Shown here piece after piece: positions 9,708 through 17,846 of a DNA stretch of 64,000 nt; position 1 is the stretch's first letter; the number at the start of each line of letters is the position of its first letter. The notes below the pieces were generated by a model. That model searched no databases and had not been told where the DNA came from. It was given only the letters and a program-made list of their open reading frames with translations. The position numbers and the translations under genes are program-made. This DNA is from JADFRD01 sp964491015 (GTDB lineage: Bacteria; Fidelibacterota; Marinisomatia; Marinisomatales; TCS55), in contig CAZBEY010000001.1 of the NCBI GenBank assembly GCA_964491015.1, forward strand, positions 99,629 to 163,628, in the 5' to 3' direction.

Positions 9708-10744
9708 TAACCTGTTATTGCTGCTTTATACGTTAAATAGAGCGTTGCAATTGCTGTTGCAGTTTGAAGAAGACTAATATTTCCAAAGAATCGACTCCGG
9801 AAGCTTTCAGGGACAAAAACTACATCACCGGGTTCTACATATTCATCAAAAGCATCTTGAATTTCCGAACCATCAGCTCTATAAATAACGGTATTCCTTT
9901 CGTTTCCAATATTCAATACGCCACCCACCATTGCAATATAATCACTTGCCTTATAGCCTGGAACATATGAAAATCCCCTTGGGCGTCGTACGAATCCGTG
10001 AACAATGATTTGACTTGTTTTATATTCTGTAAAATTAGTGTCTTCCGATTTCTTGGATTCAATGAATGGGATAATAATTTTATCTCCTGCCATCAAGGTA
10101 GGGTTTTGAGATAAATCGCCATGTAATAAAAAATCTTTTGGATTTAGTTTTTGTTTTACACCATCCCGTTCTAGAAATATAATTTCATTACTACCATATT
10201 TTTGAACACCTTTCGTTTTTTTTATACCATCCATCACACGACTTATAGGAGTCATAACAACATAACCCGGATACTCAACTGCTCCTAAAACTTGTATTTT
10301 AAACGTTCTAATTGAAGCCAATCGAACGGTTGTTTTTATTTTTTTATATGAACTTGAATATGATGCTAATCTGATTTCATCGCTGATTTGCTTATATGTT
10401 TTTCCTTTGGTATCAAACTCCCCAATTGAAGGTAATGACAACTCACCCGCCGGACCGATAAACTCATAATACTCTATTGTTTCTGCATTAAATAAATCGT
10501 ATTCATGTCCCGGAAACAATTTATTTTCCATTGAAGACACGACGACATGCAATTGATCTCCGGGTCCAAGTAAATATTTATCAGGATCAATTTCACCTTC
10601 TAAAGGAATGGCCGGTTTAGACATATCGTTATACAATGGTTGATTACCTCCTATAACACTAGGTAAGGATTCGGTTTCCTCTTGCTGAGCTGAAATAATC
10701 GATAGGAAAATGATTGAAATGAATAATTTCATTAAATGATTCAT
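9707..10744 (-). CDS. wza: Polysaccharide export protein, Wza-like with SLBB domains
   Basis: Periplasmic/outer-membrane export channel component of 345 residues. A signal peptide (MKLFISIIFLSIISAQ) is followed by the polysaccharide export domain (YLLGPGDQLHVVV ... GELSLPSIGEF, about 56-145). Two SLBB segments follow: FKIQVLGAVEYPGYV, and IIVHGFVRRPRGFSYV near 250. A C-terminal hydrophobic/amphipathic segment (LLQTATAIATLYLTY) corresponds to the helix that forms the outer-membrane pore in Wza. Unlike E. coli Wza there is no lipobox cysteine. The start may be at 10744 or at the in-frame ATG four codons later. It is co-transcribed with wzz and rmlB. Confidence 0.9.
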   Translation of the reverse strand: MNHLMKLFISIIFLSIISAQQEETESLPSVIGGNQPLYNDMSKPAIPLEGEIDPDKYLLGPGDQLHVVVSSMENKLFPGHEYDLFNAETIEYYEFIGPAGELSLPSIGEFDTKGKTYKQISDEIRLASYSSSYKKIKTTVRLASIRTFKIQVLGAVEYPGYVVMTPISRVMDGIKKTKGVQKYGSNEIIFLERDGVKQKLNPKDFLLHGDLSQNPTLMAGDKIIIPFIESKKSEDTNFTEYKTSQIIVHGFVRRPRGFSYVPGYKASDYIAMVGGVLNIGNERNTVIYRADGSEIQDAFDEYVEPGDVVFVPESFRSRFFGNISLLQTATAIATLYLTYKAAITG

Positions 10745-10751
10745 GGTAAAT

Positions 10752-11813
10752 TTATAAAACTCCTAATCTTTCTTGTTGATAAGAATTATTCTGAATATTT
10801 TTCCACCATTCTTGATTATCCAAGTACCACTTGATGGTTTTTCTAATTCCGCTTTCAAATGTTTCCCTGGGTGACCAGTTTAATTCACGAGTCAATTTGG
10901 ATGAATCGATAGCATATCGAAAATCATGCCCAGGTCGGTCGGTAACGAATTGTATTAATTCCATGTATGATTTTCCGTTGAGCGAGGGTGATATTTCATC
11001 CAGGATGGCACAAATAGTTTTGACAATTTCAATATTCTGAATTTCATTATTGCCTCCCACATTATACGTCTCGCCTACACTTCCCTTTTCAATGATTGTA
11101 TTAATAGCATCACAGTGATCTCCAACGAACAACCAATCGCGAATATTCTTTCCCGATCCATAGACAGGTAATTGTTTATTCGCCAAACAGTTTAATATCA
11201 TCAGGGGAATTAATTTTTCCGGGAATTGAAAAGGACCGTAATTATTCGAACAATTTGAAACAATAACCGGTAAACCGTAAGTTCGATGCCACGCTCTGAC
11301 TAAATGATCAGAGGATGCTTTCGAGGCAGAATAGGGTGAACTGGGGTCGTAGGGAGTATCCTCTCTGAATAAACCTTTATGGCCCAAACTGCCAAATACT
11401 TCATCCGTTGATACGTGATGAAACCTAAAAGATGATGCCATAACCCCATCCAGTGATTTGTAATAAATTAACGCCTCCTGAAGTAAGACTGAAGTACCGA
11501 CGATATTTGTCTGAATAAATTCAGCAGGGCCATCAATGGATCTATCTACATGGCTCTCTGCAGCGAAATTCACGACCACGTTGGGTTTATATTTGCTAAA
11601 GATTCCATTTACTAATTCTTGATCACAAATGTCTCCGTGAACGAAAGAATATCTATCGTCATTTTTATAATTTACTAGATTATTTGGATTTCCAGCGTAG
11701 GTCAGTTTATCAAGATTAACAACCTTATTGTTTTTATCTTTATTGAGGAGAAAGTGAACAAAATTTGCTCCAATAAATCCGCAGCCGCCCGTAACGAAAA
11801 ATGTCTTATTCAT
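10752..11813 (-). CDS. rmlB: dTDP-glucose 4,6-dehydratase
   Basis: Converts dTDP-glucose to dTDP-4-keto-6-deoxyglucose in nucleotide-sugar synthesis; cytosolic, NAD-dependent extended SDR enzyme of 353 residues (usual length). Visible features: nucleotide-binding VTGGCGFIGANF at 7-18, NLDKLTYAGN, FAAESHVDRS, the catalytic THR/ASP/GLU-type triplet S-T-D-E (T136, D137, E138), YxxxK at Y161/K165, and the substrate-binding stretch SNNYGPFQFPEKLIPL. It sits 2 bp after rmlC in the operon. No rmlA or rmlD is present in the window, so the final sugar could be dTDP-rhamnose (if those genes lie elsewhere) or another deoxysugar. Confidence 0.97.
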   Translation of the reverse strand: MNKTFFVTGGCGFIGANFVHFLLNKDKNNKVVNLDKLTYAGNPNNLVNYKNDDRYSFVHGDICDQELVNGIFSKYKPNVVVNFAAESHVDRSIDGPAEFIQTNIVGTSVLLQEALIYYKSLDGVMASSFRFHHVSTDEVFGSLGHKGLFREDTPYDPSSPYSASKASSDHLVRAWHRTYGLPVIVSNCSNNYGPFQFPEKLIPLMILNCLANKQLPVYGSGKNIRDWLFVGDHCDAINTIIEKGSVGETYNVGGNNEIQNIEIVKTICAILDEISPSLNGKSYMELIQFVTDRPGHDFRYAIDSSKLTRELNWSPRETFESGIRKTIKWYLDNQEWWKNIQNNSYQQERLGVL

Positions 11814-11815
11814 AG

Positions 11816-12373
11816 CTATACAGAAAATTCCGGTAATAGAGATTCATTTTGGTCAGCTAACAATGGAAATCTTTTATCTCTTTTTGATAATTTTGGTAAT
11901 TGAACCGGCCAATTTATTTCAAATGATTTATCGTTCCATCGGATACCGTATTCGTCTTCAGGATGATATATTTCCGTACATTTATATTGGAAAGTAGCTT
12001 CCTCTGATACCACACAAAATCCATGAGCAAATCCCGGAGGGATATAAATCTCATAATGATCCTTGTCGTTTAACATCATTGAAAATGATTTACCAAATGT
12101 AGGGGATCCTTTTCGAATATCCACCGCAACGTCGAATACTTCTCCGAGAGTACATCTAACTAATTTACCTTGCCCGAATTTTAACTGATAATGCAATCCC
12201 CGTAATACACCTTGGACTGATTTTGATTGATTATCCTGAACAAAATCATGAATTATCCCGGCATTATGCAATGTTTCAGACCGAAAACTTTCGAAAAAAT
12301 AACCTCTCTCATCCCCAAACACACGGGGTTCAACAATCAACAATCCGGGAAATTCTGTCTTTTTAATTTCCAC
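11816..12373 (-). CDS. rmlC: dTDP-4-dehydrorhamnose 3,5-epimerase
   Basis: Cupin-fold epimerase of 185 residues acting after RmlB in dTDP-L-rhamnose synthesis. Signature residues are in place: FGDERGYFFESF, the catalytic base in LRGLHYQ (H61), the GEVFDVAVDIRKGSPTFG strand, PPGFAHGF (H117), and Y130 within the YKCT strand. The start codon is GTG at 12373. It lies 2 bp from both the ugd stop and the rmlB start, in one operon. The residue pattern is that of an active RmlC rather than a 3-epimerase variant, but the distinction is fine and not proven here. Confidence 0.96.
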   Translation of the reverse strand: MEIKKTEFPGLLIVEPRVFGDERGYFFESFRSETLHNAGIIHDFVQDNQSKSVQGVLRGLHYQLKFGQGKLVRCTLGEVFDVAVDIRKGSPTFGKSFSMMLNDKDHYEIYIPPGFAHGFCVVSEEATFQYKCTEIYHPEDEYGIRWNDKSFEINWPVQLPKLSKRDKRFPLLADQNESLLPEFSV

Positions 12374-12375
12374 GA

Positions 12376-13683
12376 TTATTTTCGGCCTACATTATCGAAT
12401 TTAAAGCCAAGAATTTGTAAATCTTTGGCCCTGAGAATATTTCTGCAATCAAGTATCACGGGCGATTTCACCAACTCTTTCAATCTTTTTAGATCGAGAC
12501 CTCTAAATTCGTTCCATTCCGTCATAATGGCAACGCAATCGACATCCGACACCGCATCTTCCCAAGAATCATATACGTTTAAATTGTCAAATCGTTTTTT
12601 CATATTTTCATTTGATTCCGGATCATAGGCATTCACTATTGCACCGTTTTTTAATAAAACGTCTATCATATCAATCGCAGGTGATTCTCTGATATCATCT
12701 GTTTGTGCCTTAAATGCCAATCCAAGTATGGCAATTTTCTTATTGGCAACATTATTTTCCATTAAGGTCATTAATTTCACTACCATCAGCTCTTTTTGAG
12801 ATTGGTTTGCTTCAACTGCCCCGGTGATTACTTTTAATTCTATTCCTAATTCGTCCGCTGTTGAAATAAGTGCTTTTGTATCTTTTGGAAAACATGACCC
12901 ACCGTAGCCTGGCCCAGGATGTAGAAATTTCGGGCTAATTCTTCCGTCAATTCCCATGGCTTTTGAAACGATATGAACGTCGGCTCCAATTTTATCGCAG
13001 ATATTAGCAATTTCGTTAATGTAACTTATTTTTACAGCTAAAAATGCATTACTTGAATATTTAATCAGTTCAGCTGTTTGAATAGTTGTTTCAATGATTG
13101 GTGTTTCATTAATGTATAATGGTCTATATACTTCTTTCATAATATTGATTGCTTTTTGATTTGAAGCGCCAATAATAACCCTGTCCGGCCACAGAAAATC
13201 TTTTACTGCAGATCCCTCCCGTAAAAATTCAGGATTCGAAATATAATCAAATTTGATTTCAGATTTAGAATATTTACTAATCTCTTCCATGATTTTTAAT
13301 CCCGTCCCTATTGGGACTGTGCTTTTTGTGCAGATTACTTTATACCCATTTAAGTTTTCTCCGATTGCCCGGGCGACTTTAAATATTGCATCCAAATTTG
13401 ATGAGCCATTTTCACCCTCCGGTGTGCCGACAGCAATAAATATGACGTCAGATTCCTCGATTGAATCGTCAATGTTACCAGAAAAGGATAATCGGCCGGA
13501 TAATACATTTCTCTGAACAATTTCCTTAAGCCCGGGTTCATAAATCGGTATATCACCATGATTTAGTTGATTTATCTTATTAATATTAATATCCGCACAA
13601 ACAACGGTATTACCAAAATCAGATAAACCAGCTCCGCTTACCAGGCCGACATATCCGGTTCCTATCACTGCTATTTTCTTCAT
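12376..13683 (-). CDS. ugd: UDP-glucose/GDP-mannose family dehydrogenase
   Basis: NAD-dependent four-electron oxidation of a nucleotide sugar to the uronic acid (UDP-glucose to UDP-glucuronate is the commonest case). 435 residues. N-terminal Rossmann motif AVIGTGYVGLVSGAGL (5-20), AVGTPEGENGSSNLDAI, the KSTVPIGTG turn, the SNPEFLREGSA substrate-binding motif, and the catalytic cysteine in GPGYGGSCFPKDTKAL (C264). The C-terminal UDP-binding domain has LGLAFKAQTDDIRESPA. First gene of the polysaccharide block in the direction of transcription; a 59-base gap separates it from the VWA-like gene upstream, the widest gap in this same-strand run and therefore a possible promoter site. Substrate (UDP-Glc, UDP-GlcNAc-type or GDP-Man) is not determined by what I can see. 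Confidence 0.94.
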   Translation of the reverse strand: MKKIAVIGTGYVGLVSGAGLSDFGNTVVCADININKINQLNHGDIPIYEPGLKEIVQRNVLSGRLSFSGNIDDSIEESDVIFIAVGTPEGENGSSNLDAIFKVARAIGENLNGYKVICTKSTVPIGTGLKIMEEISKYSKSEIKFDYISNPEFLREGSAVKDFLWPDRVIIGASNQKAINIMKEVYRPLYINETPIIETTIQTAELIKYSSNAFLAVKISYINEIANICDKIGADVHIVSKAMGIDGRISPKFLHPGPGYGGSCFPKDTKALISTADELGIELKVITGAVEANQSQKELMVVKLMTLMENNVANKKIAILGLAFKAQTDDIRESPAIDMIDVLLKNGAIVNAYDPESNENMKKRFDNLNVYDSWEDAVSDVDCVAIMTEWNEFRGLDLKRLKELVKSPVILDCRNILRAKDLQILGFKFDNVGRK

Positions 13684-13742
13684 TATTGCTTTCTATTTAC
13701 TTTCTAAACTACGTATTTACTGACGGAAACAAAAATATAATA

Positions 13743-15842
13743 TCATGTTAATCCAATAAATCTCCGAATATACCATTCAATAGATAATAAAATAATTATA
13801 ATAAATATCATTATATAGCTCTCTTGAAATTCGGCCGTTTTTAAAACCAACTCACTCTTAACATTATCGTTAATATATTGCATTATATCAGCCCGGGATT
13901 CCCAGGATAGGTATTTTCCATTTGTCTGATGAGATATGGAAGTTAAATAAGAACTATTTACCGATACATTATTCAATTCAATTTGACTTTCATCAATAAC
14001 AAAACGACCTTTTTGCTCGAAAGAATTTTCATGAATATCCATATGGATAGAGTACGAATAGTTCCCAGCCTTTCCCGCAATAAATCTCTTTTCCCATCGC
14101 TTGTCTACAGGATTATAATTCAATTCAAAGGACCTGACGACTTTATCATCCTGGTTCAAATTGATATATCCAACTGTTTGACCAATATCATTCTCATTAA
14201 ATTCCGCATGTGTACCGGAAACATAAATTTCCTCTCCTTGCTGATACACATTTTTATTTAGACGAAAATATAGTTCATTCTCTCCTGATGTTCTCAAAAG
14301 CCAGCCATACATATTATCCATCAAATCCATGCTATAATCTGCAGATTCTGACTCTGTCAATTTATAATATAACATTGAAAATTCGGATGCTGTCCACATA
14401 GCTGATCTTAACCCATCCTTATCGCTTATTAACAGCATTGGTGAAACATTATTTTCATAAGAAGCCAGTATTCTTGTATTTTCATCAGGTTCTACTGTGA
14501 GTTTAGGTGTCAATGGCGGTAATGATGGCTCATAATTTTCTGATGGATTAAAAGGATAAAGATCCATTGGTTTATTATTAATATTTTCCACCCAATACCA
14601 ATTCATTTTACCGGTTTCTTTGGGAGAGGATTGTGAATTATGCACATGTAAAAACGGGTAAAGTGATTCAGCTGCTTTAGGGGTAATATTTGGACCGGCG
14701 AAATAAAATAGAGATGACTTGCCGGCGATTAGTTTTTTAGCAAAAATTTTCTGCCATCGGTTAGAAACCGGATTTAAAGGAAAATTATCAAAAATAATTA
14801 ATTCATACGGTTTGGACCAAAATTCTGACAAAGTAGGAGTAAACGAATTTCCTATTTGGATATAATGATCCAGAGAGGCTCTTGGAAAAGCATTTATTGA
14901 TTTTTTTATTGGACCTGTATTAAAGTTTGGAGCGCCGGTAATTAATGCAATATTATATCGATCTTTTAAAATGGCAACTTCAAATGGTAATTGATTGTTT
15001 CTAATATTTATTTCGTCTTTCAAGACTGATGCCTTTATTAAGTACTTATTAATACCTAACGTACCGGATGAAACTCTAAACTTTGCCGTTGAAAGAGAAC
15101 CGCCTCCTGATAGACGGAAATATTTGGAGCCAATTAACTTTGATTTATTATAAAGCAATACGTTAATGCGCTCATTAACGACTCCCTGTGCCATAATCGT
15201 CGCATTAATATCCATTTCCTCCCCTTTTATAGCAATCGTCGGAGCTGAAATGGATTGGACGGCAATATCGACCATTGGGATTGTATCTCCCACACCAATT
15301 GTATAAATAGGTGATCTGATTTTCTCTAATTGATTTTGATCAATATTCCCTTTGGTTACCTGTCCATCAGAAATAATGATTGCACCTATCATGTCCTCCT
15401 GCATTTCAGATATATGTAAAAAAATATTGCTTATATCTGTGACGGCTCCATTCGTTTCAATTGGTTGTCCATCGTATTCTTGAATCGTTTGATCAAATGT
15501 GAAAATCTCTGCATCACTATCAATTTCACGAATTGACCTAACCATTTTTTGTATTTCATCTAAAAATAATTTAGGGGACAAAGATTGGTGATACGCCATA
15601 CTAACAGATTTATCGATATAAACATTCCAATGCATGGGATGTTGAATACTTTTATTCCAGGAGACTTTTGGCTGCAGCAACAAAAACAAAACAATAATTA
15701 ATGCGAATAGCCTAAATATATAAATGATAGATAATTTTCGATTATTTTTGATCGCCAGATATATAGAAATGATTACTGTTATGGCGCCAAACAATAAACT
15801 CCAGAACCAACCATCGAAGTCATTTACTAATTGTATTGACAT
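13743..15842 (-). CDS. Membrane-anchored VWA-like domain protein of unknown function
   Basis: A 699-residue protein with two N-terminal membrane helices (about 10-30 and 38-58), a large extracytoplasmic part and a C-terminal helix (about 672-690, ending EWYIRRFIGLT). After the second helix comes a von Willebrand A-like region: WNVYIDKSVSM stands for the DxSxS metal site, with GAIIISDGQVTKGN and SPIYTIGVGD later. The remainder looks like beta-sandwich repeats followed by a glutamine-amidotransferase-like segment. Proteins of this layout are widespread in Bacteroidota-like genomes without a defined role. I start at ATG 15842, just after the tsaD stop; a TTG one codon upstream is the alternative. 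Confidence 0.72.
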   Translation of the reverse strand: MSIQLVNDFDGWFWSLLFGAITVIISIYLAIKNNRKLSIIYIFRLFALIIVLFLLLQPKVSWNKSIQHPMHWNVYIDKSVSMAYHQSLSPKLFLDEIQKMVRSIREIDSDAEIFTFDQTIQEYDGQPIETNGAVTDISNIFLHISEMQEDMIGAIIISDGQVTKGNIDQNQLEKIRSPIYTIGVGDTIPMVDIAVQSISAPTIAIKGEEMDINATIMAQGVVNERINVLLYNKSKLIGSKYFRLSGGGSLSTAKFRVSSGTLGINKYLIKASVLKDEINIRNNQLPFEVAILKDRYNIALITGAPNFNTGPIKKSINAFPRASLDHYIQIGNSFTPTLSEFWSKPYELIIFDNFPLNPVSNRWQKIFAKKLIAGKSSLFYFAGPNITPKAAESLYPFLHVHNSQSSPKETGKMNWYWVENINNKPMDLYPFNPSENYEPSLPPLTPKLTVEPDENTRILASYENNVSPMLLISDKDGLRSAMWTASEFSMLYYKLTESESADYSMDLMDNMYGWLLRTSGENELYFRLNKNVYQQGEEIYVSGTHAEFNENDIGQTVGYINLNQDDKVVRSFELNYNPVDKRWEKRFIAGKAGNYSYSIHMDIHENSFEQKGRFVIDESQIELNNVSVNSSYLTSISHQTNGKYLSWESRADIMQYINDNVKSELVLKTAEFQESYIMIFIIIILLSIEWYIRRFIGLT

Positions 15843-15845
15843 CAA

Positions 15846-16835
15846 TCAGGCTAATTTCAAATTCGGATCAATATCGAAATCCATGGCAGAAGAAACGCCT
15901 TGAGTTAAATAAAGTTCACCCAAATAAGCAATCATTGCACCGTTGTCAGTACACAAGGATACATCAGGATATAAAACACGAATATCTTTTAATGAATCAT
16001 TCATGGTATTTCGTAATGATTTATTGGCGGCAACGCCACCGGCTATGACGCATGTTTTTACGTCTGTATTGACAACTGCTTGTTTTAGTTTACTAACCAG
16101 TACATCGACAATTGCTTGTTGATAACTGGCTGAAATATCTGGTTTTGTGATGGATTTATTTTCTCTATAAGAATCCATATAGTACAACAGGGCAGTTTTT
16201 AACCCACTAAAGCTGAATTCAATATTTTTTTCATTAATAAATGCACGGGGAAAATGGACAGCTTCTTGATTTCCTCCCTTGGCGCATTCTTCAATTTCAG
16301 GTCCACCCGGGTACCCTAAACCCAATATGCGGGCACCTTTATCAAATGCCTCCCCGGCGGCATCATCTCTACTTGAGCCTAAGAGTGTATAATGACCCAA
16401 TTTTTTCACTAACCACAACTGTGTATGTCCGCCGGATACCAATAAACAAACAAACGGAAATTGTAAATCAGGATCTGCTAAAAAATTGGCGAAAATATGG
16501 GCTTCCAGATGATTAATCCCTATAATCGGTTTTGTTAAACCTTGGGCGAATCCTTTTGAAAAACATACACCGGATAAGAGGGTACCTGCAAGTCCCGGCC
16601 CTCTGGTGACAGCGACACCTTCAATATCTGTTTTTAAAATACCTGCTTTTTGAATTGCTTTGTTGACGATAGAGTTTAGGAGCAACTCGTGCTCTCGAGA
16701 TGCGAGTTCGGGAACAACCCCTCCAAATTCTGAATGAATGAGTTGTGAACTGACTATTGAAGATAATATATTACCTTCAGAACATATAGCAGCAGCGGTC
16801 TCATCGCAAGACGTCTCAACGCCTAAAACAATCAA
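15846..16835 (-). CDS. tsaD: tRNA N6-adenosine threonylcarbamoyltransferase
   Basis: Essential enzyme making t6A37 in ANN-decoding tRNAs with TsaB/TsaC/TsaE. 329 residues, the usual length. ASKHA-fold signatures: LGVETSCDETAAAI at the N-terminus, GPGLAGTLLSG, the metal ligands H109 and H113 in NHLEAHIF, LLVSGGHTQL, DDAAGEAFDKGARILGL, and CVIAGGVAANKSLR. Translation starts at TTG 16835: this codon overlaps the ybbR stop (TTGA), an in-frame stop lies directly upstream, and the protein then begins exactly where family members do. Upstream ybbR and downstream VWA-like gene are on the same transcript. Confidence 0.97.
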   Translation of the reverse strand: MIVLGVETSCDETAAAICSEGNILSSIVSSQLIHSEFGGVVPELASREHELLLNSIVNKAIQKAGILKTDIEGVAVTRGPGLAGTLLSGVCFSKGFAQGLTKPIIGINHLEAHIFANFLADPDLQFPFVCLLVSGGHTQLWLVKKLGHYTLLGSSRDDAAGEAFDKGARILGLGYPGGPEIEECAKGGNQEAVHFPRAFINEKNIEFSFSGLKTALLYYMDSYRENKSITKPDISASYQQAIVDVLVSKLKQAVVNTDVKTCVIAGGVAANKSLRNTMNDSLKDIRVLYPDVSLCTDNGAMIAYLGELYLTQGVSSAMDFDIDPNLKLA

Positions 16836-17818
16836 TTAGGTTCCTTTGTTACAACTAATTCGAGAGTTCTCGGTGATAGATCCCGCCATTCTAAAATATT
16901 CTCCGGCGTCCGAATTGTCGGTTCATAATAATTTTTTCCCGCAATCCAATCTTGAACAAAATCCAGGGTGACGATAATATCTTCAGGATTTACCGAGGCT
17001 ATGTAATCCACTCCTCCGACAATAGTCAAGGAAACGGTCGTTGGATTTACAAATAGTCTCAAATTGGGTAACGTATTCACAACTTTTACAGGAATTTCAC
17101 TGATAATACGTTCACTGATGGGTTGAACATCCTGTGTTAGTGTAACTGCGTTCTGTGAATATTCAAGAAGTGGTTGGGTCCTATTGTCAATATTTAAAGA
17201 AATGTTTAAATCAATTTCCTGATTCAAGAAGGTATCCTTTTTAGTCTCAACAAAAGTCATCTTTTCGACTACTTCTCTTGGACCGGCTACATCAATCGTA
17301 TCCGGCGCAATGGTTTGAGCACCCACCAATGTATATCCGGGAGAAGCGTCAATAACCACTAAAGATTTAACAAGTACTGTTTTTACCATGTATTCATCTA
17401 AACTGATGTGTATTGAGTCTGGATATACTACTTCAATGTACTCCAAGTCATAAGACGGAGGCAGCACAACTTTTTGAGGATATCGTTCGTAATACTCATT
17501 TAGATAAAAATCATATTCTTCAGATATCCTATCGAGATCAATGACTAATTTAAAATCGGATAGAAATTTCTTAACCAGAAGTGTTTTAAATAAAACACGC
17601 CCAGGACCTTTTATTCGGACTTGGGCATATTCTGGAACTTCTTTCTTGTGGGCCTTTTGGGCGCTCAAATTTCGAGCTTCGATAGGCATATCCATCACTA
17701 ATGTGTATTCATTTTCGCTGACGACAAATATCCAAAGTAACAGTGCCAATCCGACTGCCTGCAATCTCGATCCTACAGAATGCCAATTGAGATATTTTTG
17801 CAGGCTTTTTTTATTCAT
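16832..17818 (-). CDS. YbbR-like domain protein (CdaR family)
   Basis: 328 residues: one N-terminal membrane anchor (LQAVGLALLLWIFVVSE) followed by tandem YbbR-type beta domains outside the cytoplasm; repeated patterns such as PEYAQVRIKGPGRVLF and DTIDVAGPREVVEKM mark them. In Firmicutes the homologue CdaR regulates the diadenylate cyclase CdaA, usually encoded next door. Here no cyclase gene is adjacent; the neighbours are rpsA upstream and tsaD downstream (4-bp overlap). The function in this lineage is therefore open. Confidence 0.8.
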   Translation of the reverse strand: MNKKSLQKYLNWHSVGSRLQAVGLALLLWIFVVSENEYTLVMDMPIEARNLSAQKAHKKEVPEYAQVRIKGPGRVLFKTLLVKKFLSDFKLVIDLDRISEEYDFYLNEYYERYPQKVVLPPSYDLEYIEVVYPDSIHISLDEYMVKTVLVKSLVVIDASPGYTLVGAQTIAPDTIDVAGPREVVEKMTFVETKKDTFLNQEIDLNISLNIDNRTQPLLEYSQNAVTLTQDVQPISERIISEIPVKVVNTLPNLRLFVNPTTVSLTIVGGVDYIASVNPEDIIVTLDFVQDWIAGKNYYEPTIRTPENILEWRDLSPRTLELVVTKEPN

Positions 17819-17846
17819 TATACCATTAATAAACTATGATGTGAAT

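Noticed and set aside
9196..9777. 193-codon plus-strand open frame
   Set aside because: It is antisense to the wzz gene, whose protein has clear family features; hydrophobic Ser/Phe-rich composition is typical of an antisense shadow.
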